From Campylobacterota bacterium (lineage in GTDB: Bacteria; Campylobacterota; Campylobacteria; Campylobacterales; Sulfurovaceae): a stretch of DNA of 7,545 nucleotides. The notes beneath the pieces are model-generated. The model was not told the origin of the DNA. It made no database searches and was given only the letters and a program-made list of their open reading frames with translations. Location: the NCBI GenBank assembly GCA_011330645.1, contig DRQB01000002.1, positions 1 to 7,545 on the forward strand. Reading direction: 5' to 3'. This document shows, piece after piece, positions 1 to 5,284 of the stretch. Position numbers and translations under genes: made by a program. How positions within the stretch are numbered: position 1 is the first letter of the stretch; each line of letters opens with the position of its first letter.

Positions 1-1
1 C

Positions 2-1033
2 ATAGAGTCTAGCATCACTTCACTGGTAGCTGGTACTGTTGCCAAACCACTGTGTGACAAAAACGGTGTAAGTAGAGAAAAACTTGCTTACATCTGTGAC
101 TCCACCTCTGCACCCATCTGTTCACTCATCCCACTCAATGCTTGGGGTGCTTTGCTACTAGGACTCATCGTTACGGCGATAGATGGCAATGTCATAAAAG
201 GTGATGGTGTTTCACTTCTTGTTGCATCCATCCCCTATAATTTTTACTCCATCATTACCTTAGTCATCGTACTATTCGTTATCTTCTTCAAGTTTGACAT
301 AGGACCTATGAGACAGGCAAAACCACAACCCTACAATGTCACACACCTAGAACACGAAGGCAAAGCTACACCATGGGCGATGATACTCCCCTTACTTGTC
401 ATGGTAGCAGCTGTACCTACGGGACTTTACCTCACAGGAAAAGGTGATATCTTCAAAGGCTCTGGCTCTACCTCTGTTTACTACGCTATCATCGTGACCC
501 TTCTGTTTATGTATGTCTACTATCTGGGTACAAAGATGCTTTCACACAAAGCTTACTTTAAAGGATTCTACGAAGGTTTGGGCGATATGATACCCGTTAT
601 GCTCATCTTGATGTTTGCCATATTCATAGGTAAAGTCATAGGTGATTTAGGCACTGCAAAGTACCTAGCACATCTACTCTCTGGCAACTTTAGCCCCGTT
701 CTCATGCCACTACTCATTTTTGTTGTAGCAAGCATCACCGCATTTAGCACAGGAACAAGCTGGGGAACATTCTCCATCATGATGCCTATAGGCTTGGCAC
801 TTGGAGCAAGTATGGGCTTAGACATCCCACTTGTCATCGCAGCAGTCATTTCTGGAGGCATCTTCGGAGACCACGCCTCCCCTATCTCAGATACCACCAT
901 CATCTCATCCATGGCAGCAGGCTGTGACCATATGGAGCATGTGAGAACCCAGTTGCCTTATGCGTTGATAGGTGGAGTTTTGGCTGGGGTTGGGTTTTTG
1001 GTGGCTGGGTATTTTAGTGCTAATTTTATCTAA
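2..1033 (+). CDS. NhaC-family Na+/H+ antiporter, 5' end missing
   Basis: This frame is open from the left edge, so the start lies outside the window and 343 C-terminal residues are visible. It should be an inner-membrane secondary transporter exchanging Na+ for H+ in pH and sodium homeostasis; the exact substrate is inferred from the family. Near the visible N-terminus the fragment has KLAYICDSTSAPICSLIP (about residues 27-44), then GTSWGTF (about 251-257) and FGDHASPISDTT (about 288-299) followed by CDHMEHVRTQLPYAL, all typical of the NhaC-like antiporter family. Several long hydrophobic segments alternate with short polar loops. NhaC-like proteins usually have roughly 450-520 residues, so perhaps a quarter to a third is missing. 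A TTG at 152 is in frame but lies inside conserved sequence and is not the real start. The last 23 or so codons are G/T-rich, unlike the C-ending codons before them. No terminator follows, and the next gene begins 29 bases downstream. Confidence 0.9.
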   Translation: MESSITSLVAGTVAKPLCDKNGVSREKLAYICDSTSAPICSLIPLNAWGALLLGLIVTAIDGNVIKGDGVSLLVASIPYNFYSIITLVIVLFVIFFKFDIGPMRQAKPQPYNVTHLEHEGKATPWAMILPLLVMVAAVPTGLYLTGKGDIFKGSGSTSVYYAIIVTLLFMYVYYLGTKMLSHKAYFKGFYEGLGDMIPVMLILMFAIFIGKVIGDLGTAKYLAHLLSGNFSPVLMPLLIFVVASITAFSTGTSWGTFSIMMPIGLALGASMGLDIPLVIAAVISGGIFGDHASPISDTTIISSMAAGCDHMEHVRTQLPYALIGGVLAGVGFLVAGYFSANFI

Positions 1034-1039
1034 TATAAA
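1034..1039 (+). promoter_or_regulatory. Possible -10 box for the channel gene
   Basis: TATAAA lies just after the antiporter stop codon and would give a leader of roughly 15-20 bases before the ATG at 1063. T-rich patches upstream (for example around 1011-1029) resemble the periodic T-tracts that take the place of a -35 box in Campylobacterota sigma-70 promoters. The short gap also allows simple read-through from the antiporter gene, so this is a weak call. Confidence 0.3.
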
Positions 1040-1062
1040 AATTAAAAAGATAGGAGAAAACG

Positions 1063-1662
1063 ATGATTAAGAACTTTATTGAGCAAAAATTTCATACTTT
1101 TATTAAAAATAGATATAAGGGTAGAAATGATGATTTTATAGAATCAAAAGTAATCCCTACATACAAAATATTCTATGCAATTTTATTATCTCTATTAGCT
1201 TTATTATTGATTTCTCTACCTTTACTTTTTTTATTGCCTAAGTTAGCTGTTATTACAGTACTTATATCCATAATAATTTTAATGTTATCCCCTATTTGGA
1301 TTATATATAGCCCCTACATACTATTCAGTGACAAGGTAATTGCATTTTTCGTTGCATTTATTTATTCTATCGGTGTATTTGCAGCATCATACTATATTTT
1401 TCAAGATGCTTATAATTCTAATGCTTTTCATGTAAGTTATTTGAAAGGAACAAATTTTGGTACATGGTTCTATTACAGTATCGTAATTTTTTCAACTCTT
1501 GGATTTGGAGATATCGTACCTAAAAATGATGTAGCAATGTATGCAATTATTTTACAAATTTTATTTCACTATATTTATATGTTCTTTGGGTTTTCAATCC
1601 TTATGCAGCGTTCCAAGTATAGAGATAAAATGATTTTATCAGTATTAAAATCATATAAATGA
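1063..1662 (+). CDS. Small potassium-channel-like membrane protein (ion channel pore domain)
   Basis: The 199-residue protein has hydrophobic segments at about 35-58, 61-83, 91-113 and 159-181. A pore helix and selectivity filter lie between the last two: WFYYSIVIFSTLGFGD, with TLGFGD at 145-150. This is the Ion_trans_2 type of pore, a GFGD variant of the classic TVGYGD K+ filter, so K+ or other monovalent cation flux is the likely role, probably as a tetramer. There is no RCK/TrkA domain, no cyclic-nucleotide domain and no clear S4 voltage sensor. The C-tail is only about 18 basic residues and the N-terminus is a basic cytosolic stretch of about 30. An AGGAG site at 1052-1056, six bases before the ATG, fixes the start. 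The gene is strikingly A+T-rich: three sampled 60-base rows (1141-1320) gave 25-27% G+C against 42% in a sampled lpxB row, which suggests separate origin. Gating and exact ion are not readable. Confidence 0.75.
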   Translation: MIKNFIEQKFHTFIKNRYKGRNDDFIESKVIPTYKIFYAILLSLLALLLISLPLLFLLPKLAVITVLISIIILMLSPIWIIYSPYILFSDKVIAFFVAFIYSIGVFAASYYIFQDAYNSNAFHVSYLKGTNFGTWFYYSIVIFSTLGFGDIVPKNDVAMYAIILQILFHYIYMFFGFSILMQRSKYRDKMILSVLKSYK

Positions 1663-1674
1663 TTTATATGATTT
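1648..1674. repeat. 27-bp near-perfect palindrome across the channel stop codon
   Basis: AAATCATATAAAT (1648-1660) and ATTTATATGATTT (1662-1674) are exact inverse complements around a single G at 1661. The TGA stop at 1660-1662 sits at the centre. All 13 pairs match. In RNA it would form an A-U-rich hairpin with a small loop at the very end of the coding region. No T-tract follows, so it is not a textbook terminator. It could be a 3'-end stability hairpin, a weak bidirectional terminator or a protein-binding operator. Confidence 0.8.
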
Positions 1675-1759
1675 GTTACTCGTTACCATTCATCCTTGGT
1701 GCTAATGCATACTTCAATTTTTATCTAAAATAAAACCTCAATATTATTTCGATTTCATT

Positions 1760-1785
1760 GTCGGGGAGAGGACACCCCGACCTAC
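1760..1785 (-). repeat. REP-like element: GTAG foot plus G+C-rich hairpin
   Basis: Read on the - strand from 1785, there is GTAG, then GTCGGGG, an 8-base loop TGTCCTCT, then CCCCGAC. That is a perfect 7-bp G+C-rich stem in otherwise A+T-rich non-coding DNA. A GTAG (or GGAG) tetranucleotide 5' of a stem-loop is the known architecture of REP sequences mobilised by RAYT (TnpA-REP) transposases of the Y1 HUH type. No transposase gene is in the window, so this would be a non-autonomous copy acted on in trans. Neither strand has a T-run after the stem, which argues against an intrinsic terminator. The rest of the 173-base gap (1663-1835) holds no gene that I can see. Confidence 0.6.
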
Positions 1786-1795
1786 GGTAATATTA

Positions 1796-1804
1796 TGCTA
1801 AAAT
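1796..1804 (+). promoter_or_regulatory. Extended -10 promoter for lpxB
   Basis: TGC followed by TAAAAT (1799-1804) matches the extended -10 form (TGn-TATAAT) common in Campylobacterota sigma-70 promoters. Transcription would start near 1811 and give a leader of about 25 bases to the lpxB ATG. No -35 hexamer is visible; the matching position (about 1776-1781) falls inside the REP-like hairpin. A second TAAAAT at 1726-1731, upstream of the hairpin, is a less likely alternative. Confidence 0.5.
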
Positions 1805-1835
1805 ACAATCAAAACACTCTATTGGATATATCATT

Positions 1836-2885
1836 ATGAAACTCTTAGTCTCAGCCCTAGAACCCTCCTCTAACCTCCACTTAAAAGAGGTACTGAAACA
1901 TACGCAAGATGTAGAGCTCATGGGTATCTTTGACAAGAGCATAGAAAATGGTACACCACTGTATGACATTAGTGAGATGGCTATTATGGGTGTGGTGGAT
2001 GCACTGAAGAAATTACCTTGGTTCTTTAAAGTAGCAGATGAGATGGTGGAGCTTGCCAAAGATGCAGACAAAGTGCTTCTTATGGACTCTTCAGGTTTTA
2101 ATTTACCTTTAGTAAAAAAGCTCAAAACGGCGTATCCTGACAAAGAGATAATCTACTACATTTTACCGCAAATATGGGCAAGCCGACCCAAACGTGCCAT
2201 AAAACTAGAACAGTACTGCGACAAACTCTTAGGCATACTTCCTTTTGAAGTAGACTACTACCCACAAGGCAAAGCAGAGTATGTGGGACACCCTCTGCTT
2301 GATGAGATAAACGTACACAGAATAGAAGAAGATACGAGAAATGTCATAGCCTTTATGCCAGGCTCACGAAAATCTGAGATAACCCGTCTCATGCCTATCT
2401 TCTTGGAACTTAGACGTAAACTGGGTAATGACATCCGTCCACTGCTGGTCATCCCACCTTCGTTTAGTAGAAACAAGATAGCAAAACTCTACAGGGGAAA
2501 CCGTGAGTTTGAAGTGGTACGTGACACCCATGAGGCACTTAGACGTTCTGAATTTGCCTTTATCTGTTCAGGTACTGCTACGCTGGAGGCTGCACTTATC
2601 GGTGTGCCTTTTACGCTTGCTTACATCGCTAAAAAAGTAGATTTTTTCATAGGTACCAAACTGCTTGGCATCAAACAAGTCGGACTTGCAAATATCATAT
2701 TGACCAACTACAACAACACCATACTGCACAACGAAATACTCCAAGAAGAAGTCACAGTTGACAAGCTCTTAAAAGAGTACTACAATACCGACCGAGAAAT
2801 CTTCGCCAAAAAGGCAGAAGAGTTACGTACATACCTAGGACATGGAAGTTCTAAGAATGTTGCGAAAATCATAATGGAGTCATAA
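1836..2885 (+). CDS. lpxB: Lipid-A-disaccharide synthase LpxB
   Basis: LpxB is a family GT19 glycosyltransferase. It joins 2,3-diacylglucosamine-1-phosphate (lipid X) to UDP-2,3-diacylglucosamine, forming the beta-1,6 tetraacyl disaccharide of lipid A at the cytoplasmic face of the inner membrane. The 349 residues are near the family's usual 350-380. Visible marks are LLMDSSGFNLPL (81-92, matching the IDAPDFN region of E. coli), YYILPQIWASRPKR (107-120), LLGILPFEVDYY (131-142), VGHPLLDE (150-157), AFMPGSRKSEI (172-182), and the nucleotide-sugar-binding stretch CSGTATLEAALIGVPF (244-259) followed by KQVGLANII (280-288). The N-terminus has ALEPSSNLHL where E. coli has GEASGD, as in Campylobacter homologues. 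The ribosome binding site before the ATG is weak (GGA at 1824-1826). The stop codon shares one base with the queH start, so the two genes are probably co-transcribed and translationally coupled. Confidence 0.96.
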   Translation: MKLLVSALEPSSNLHLKEVLKHTQDVELMGIFDKSIENGTPLYDISEMAIMGVVDALKKLPWFFKVADEMVELAKDADKVLLMDSSGFNLPLVKKLKTAYPDKEIIYYILPQIWASRPKRAIKLEQYCDKLLGILPFEVDYYPQGKAEYVGHPLLDEINVHRIEEDTRNVIAFMPGSRKSEITRLMPIFLELRRKLGNDIRPLLVIPPSFSRNKIAKLYRGNREFEVVRDTHEALRRSEFAFICSGTATLEAALIGVPFTLAYIAKKVDFFIGTKLLGIKQVGLANIILTNYNNTILHNEILQEEVTVDKLLKEYYNTDREIFAKKAEELRTYLGHGSSKNVAKIIMES

Positions 2886-3964
2886 TGCTAGTACATATAT
2901 GTTGCAGTGTCGATAGTCACTATTTTCTCCAAAAACTCCAAGAAGAGTACCCAGAAGAAAAACTTACAGGGTTTTTCTATGACCCAAACATCCACCCTTA
3001 CTCTGAGTACTACTTACGTCTGCTTGATGTCAAACGTAGTTGTAAAATGCTGGGTATTGACCTCATTGAGGGTGAGTATGATGTTGAAAAATGGCTCTCT
3101 CTTGTAAAAGGATGGGAGAGTGAACCAGAGAAAGGTGCACGCTGTGGTATCTGCTTTGACAGACGTTTTGAAGTCTCTGCACACAAAGCCAAAGAACTGG
3201 GAGAATCGAGCTATACCTCTACACTCCTAACCAGTCCTAAAAAATCACTCGAACAACTACAGCTTGCAGGTGATGTACTAGGAGAAAGTTTAGGTGTCAA
3301 ATTTGTAGCCCCAGACTATAGAAAAAACTCAGGGACACAAGAGCAAAACATCTTAGCCAAAGAGGATGCCCTTTACCGTCAAGACTACTGTGGATGCCTT
3401 TATGCACTTAACATTCAAAGAGATCAACAAGAAAAACTTGCAGATGAACTCTTTGTGCCACTCTCAGGTCAGGTACAACCAGAGTCTATAGAAGAACGTA
3501 TAGAGATGTATGAAAAACGATGGAAACTTGAAGAGGAAAACAAACCCTATAAAATCATCAAACAGCGTTTTTTAAACTGGCGTCTAACTATGGGTTGGCT
3601 TAAAGTACGTAAAGTGATTACCCCTGCACATTTTTTACCCTATTCTAGTATCAAAAACGAATACAGTAGAGGAAAAATAGAATATCACATCGCAGAGGTA
3701 CATCACATGAACCGTGATGAGGTACGCTTTATTACACTCGAAACATACAATCAGCTTGCCAATACAAACTATCTGAGCGTGACTGAACTTATCTATAATC
3801 CTCCTGCTTTTTCTGACGAAGTGAATTTACGTGCCAAATTGGGTGTAACCCCGTATGATATATCAGTGATACTTGTTGTTGATACAATACCAGATAAAAA
3901 AATAGAAATACGCTGCCAAAGTCGAACCTTTAGTGATGTAAAAGAAGTCCTTATAGAACTTTAA
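2885..3964 (+). CDS. queH: Epoxyqueuosine reductase QueH with C-terminal extension
   Basis: QueH (formerly DUF208) reduces epoxyqueuosine to queuosine at the wobble base of tRNAs with GUN anticodons; it is a metalloenzyme unrelated to QueG. The conserved cysteines are present: HICC (4-7), CGIC (87-90) and YCGC (168-171). So are FFYDPNIHPYSEY (30-42), the DRRF following CGIC, TSTLLTSPKKS (111-121) and PDYRKNSG (143-150). The core accounts for about 195 residues, close to a normal QueH. Residues from about 200 to 359 form an extra domain that I do not recognise. It begins with a charged, probably helical stretch (IEERIEMYEKRWKLEEE) and ends in alternating beta-like segments. The start is an ATG in TAATG, overlapping the lpxB stop by one base, with GGAG at 2876-2879 as ribosome binding site. 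The family call is firm; the role of the tail is unknown. Confidence 0.9.
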   Translation: MLVHICCSVDSHYFLQKLQEEYPEEKLTGFFYDPNIHPYSEYYLRLLDVKRSCKMLGIDLIEGEYDVEKWLSLVKGWESEPEKGARCGICFDRRFEVSAHKAKELGESSYTSTLLTSPKKSLEQLQLAGDVLGESLGVKFVAPDYRKNSGTQEQNILAKEDALYRQDYCGCLYALNIQRDQQEKLADELFVPLSGQVQPESIEERIEMYEKRWKLEEENKPYKIIKQRFLNWRLTMGWLKVRKVITPAHFLPYSSIKNEYSRGKIEYHIAEVHHMNRDEVRFITLETYNQLANTNYLSVTELIYNPPAFSDEVNLRAKLGVTPYDISVILVVDTIPDKKIEIRCQSRTFSDVKEVLIEL

Positions 3965-3969
3965 AGTTC
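3956..3969. repeat. 14-bp perfect palindrome over the queH stop
   Basis: GAACTTTAAAGTTC is its own inverse complement and contains the queH TAA stop (3962-3964). As RNA it could form only a 5-bp stem with a TTAA loop and is not followed by a T-tract, so it is a poor terminator. It may be a protein site or chance in A+T-rich DNA. Confidence 0.5.
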
Positions 3970-3986
3970 ATAATCAATTATTTACT

Positions 3987-4026
3987 AACTTTTAGATAAA
4001 ATATACCAAATTATTATCTAAAGGTT
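3987..4026 (+). promoter_or_regulatory. Stem-loop hiding the fabZ ribosome binding site
   Basis: Bases 3987-3999 pair with 4014-4026: nine perfect pairs (TTTAGATAA with TTATCTAAA), then one U-G wobble, then three more pairs, around a 14-base loop (4000-4013). The 3' arm contains AAAGG (4020-4024), the Shine-Dalgarno site for the GTG start at 4032. RNA running through from queH would therefore mask this site. RNA started at the internal -10 candidate (3997-4002) would lack the 5' arm and leave it free. The pairing is read directly from the sequence; the regulatory meaning is inference. Confidence 0.5.
3997..4002 (+). promoter_or_regulatory. Candidate -10 box for the fabZ-lpxA-clpX-mreB run
   Basis: TAAAAT lies 30 bases before the GTG of fabZ and has the same hexamer as the lpxB promoter candidate. 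A start near 4009 would leave a leader of about 23 bases carrying the AAAGG site. There is no clear -35 box, as is usual for this phylum. TATTAT at 4012-4017 is an alternative but would leave a very short leader. Confidence 0.45.
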
Positions 4027-4031
4027 TCCTA

Positions 4032-4481
4032 GTGCTTTATAACGTTGTTGAAATTCAAAAAATACTCCCTCACAGATATCCATTTCTATTGGTAGATAGA
4101 ATTACTGACCTCAGACAAGGTGAATTCATAGAGGGTTACAAAAACATATCTATCTCAGAACCTGTATTTCAAGGTCACTTCCCTGACCATCCTATCTATC
4201 CTGGTGTGATGATTATTGAAGGTATGGCACAAGCTGGTGGTGTACTTGCATTTAAGAGCATGGACAACGCAAGCCAAGAAGAGATAGAAAATAAAGTCGT
4301 TTACTTCATGAGTATCGACAAAGCAAAATTCCGTGCTCCTGTGACGCCAGGAGATAAACTGGTTTATAAAATCAATGTTATTAAAAACAAAGGTGCAGTA
4401 TGGCAACTAGATGCCAAAGCATATGTAGATGACAAAGTCGTAGCACAAGCTGAACTCAAAGCTATGATTGTGGACAAATAG
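4032..4481 (+). CDS. fabZ: 3-hydroxyacyl-[ACP] dehydratase FabZ
   Basis: FabZ removes water from 3-hydroxyacyl-ACP to give trans-2-enoyl-ACP in type II fatty acid synthesis in the cytoplasm. The 149 residues match the family length and the hot-dog fold. EIQKILPHRYPFLLVDRI (7-24) is the typical N-terminal signature. FQGHFPDHPIYPGVM (46-60) carries the catalytic His49, and IIEGMAQAGG (61-70) carries the catalytic Glu63. The start is a GTG with AAAGG seven bases upstream. An in-frame stop at 3993-3995 and the lack of any ATG before Met60 make GTG the only credible start. FabZ and LpxA draw on the same 3-hydroxyacyl-ACP pool, so their adjacency sets fatty acid synthesis beside lipid A synthesis. 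lpxA follows after eight bases. Confidence 0.96.
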   Translation: MLYNVVEIQKILPHRYPFLLVDRITDLRQGEFIEGYKNISISEPVFQGHFPDHPIYPGVMIIEGMAQAGGVLAFKSMDNASQEEIENKVVYFMSIDKAKFRAPVTPGDKLVYKINVIKNKGAVWQLDAKAYVDDKVVAQAELKAMIVDK

Positions 4482-4489
4482 GTTTTGGT

Positions 4490-5284
4490 ATGTCTTTAAT
4501 ACACCCAACAGCAGTCATAGAGGATGGTGCCATTTTAGGAAAAGATGTTTCTGTAGGCCCTTTTGCCTATATTGGTTCACAAGTCAGCATTGGGGACAAC
4601 ACTACGGTAGCTTCTCATGCAGTCATTGAAGGGAAAACAACCATCGGAAAGAACAACCGCATTTTTTCACACTCTGCTGTAGGGACTATACCACAAGACC
4701 TGAAGTTTAATGGAGAAGATGTAGAACTTATTATCGGTGATAACAATACCATTAGAGAGTTTACATTACTTAACCCGGGTACGAAAGGTGGCGGTTCCGT
4801 TACTAAAATAGGAAACGGCAACCTTTTAATGGGTTATGTACATTTAGGACATGATGTCATTCTTGGAGATGGCTGTATCTTGGCAAATGGTGCAACGCTT
4901 GCTGGGCATGTAGAACTGGGGAACCATGTCGTTATCGGTGGTCTTACTCCTATACATCAGTTTGTACATATAGGTGACTTTGCTATGATAGGTGGGGCGT
5001 CTGCCTTGGCACAAGACATTCCTCCATACTGTTTAGCTGAAGGAAACCGTGCAAACCTGAGAGGCCTTAACCTTACAGGGCTAAGAAGAAGTATGGAAAG
5101 AGAAGATATCAATGCACTGAAAGTAGCCTATAGAGAACTTTTTGAGCAAGGAAACCCACTACAAGAAGTGGCACAAAAACTTTTTGATACAACAGAGTCA
5201 GAAAAAGTCAAAAAACTTTGTGAGTTTATAAAAACCTCTAAAAGAGGTATACCTTTTAATAGAACTAAGAATGAGGACAAATAA
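4490..5284 (+). CDS. lpxA: UDP-N-acetylglucosamine O-acyltransferase LpxA
   Basis: LpxA catalyses the first step of lipid A synthesis, moving a 3-hydroxyacyl chain from ACP to position 3 of UDP-GlcNAc in the cytoplasm. The 264 residues fit the family (about 260). The first 180 or so residues are hexapeptide repeats of a left-handed beta-helix, and the rest is the helical C-terminal domain. GYVHLGHD (115-122) corresponds to the E. coli AHIAHD site, making His121 the likely catalytic base. HQF (156-158) and GNRANLRGLN (185-194) also align. By this offset Gly169 matches E. coli Gly173, the chain-length residue, which suggests a long chain of about C14 (inference). NPGTKGGG replaces the E. coli HRGTVQGGG. 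Some Campylobacterota use the 3-amino analogue of UDP-GlcNAc as acceptor, and this window cannot decide that. A TAGG at 4479-4482 may serve as ribosome binding site. The stop overlaps the clpX start by one base. Confidence 0.96.
   Translation: MSLIHPTAVIEDGAILGKDVSVGPFAYIGSQVSIGDNTTVASHAVIEGKTTIGKNNRIFSHSAVGTIPQDLKFNGEDVELIIGDNNTIREFTLLNPGTKGGGSVTKIGNGNLLMGYVHLGHDVILGDGCILANGATLAGHVELGNHVVIGGLTPIHQFVHIGDFAMIGGASALAQDIPPYCLAEGNRANLRGLNLTGLRRSMEREDINALKVAYRELFEQGNPLQEVAQKLFDTTESEKVKKLCEFIKTSKRGIPFNRTKNEDK

Noticed and set aside
568..912. - strand open frame of 114 codons opposite the antiporter gene
   Set aside because: The translation is low-complexity (Met, Ser, Pro, Ile) and mirrors the conserved NhaC region on the other strand; nothing supports expression.
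152..1033. TTG at 152 as the start of a shorter antiporter gene
   Set aside because: The frame is open to the window edge and the residues before it (DSTSAPICSLIP) are conserved in the NhaC family, so the gene simply begins outside the window.
1760..1781. G+C-rich hairpin as an intrinsic terminator
   Set aside because: The stem is strong but neither strand has a T-run directly after it, and the GTAG foot fits a REP element better.
1740..1796. 8-bp direct repeat AATATTAT (1740-1747 and 1789-1796) flanking the REP-like hairpin, as a target-site duplication
   Set aside because: The 8-mer is pure A/T in A+T-rich DNA, it is not flush with the hairpin, and Y1 (HUH) transposition is not expected to leave target duplications.
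1034..1835. CRISPR array, tRNA or other RNA gene in the non-coding gaps
   Set aside because: The gaps are short (29, 173 and 67 bases), with no regularly spaced repeats, no cloverleaf-like pairing and no recognised riboswitch core.
1793..2143. - strand open frame of 116 codons over the lpxB start
   Set aside because: It runs antisense through conserved LpxB codons and the lpxB promoter, with Ser-rich sequence and no family resemblance.
5234..5254. Nested inverted repeats (ACCTCT/AGAGGT and AGGTATACCT) near the 3' end of lpxA followed by TTTT
   Set aside because: They lie inside codons of the LpxA C-terminal domain, the stem is only six pairs, and clpX is translationally coupled downstream, so an intragenic terminator is not credible.
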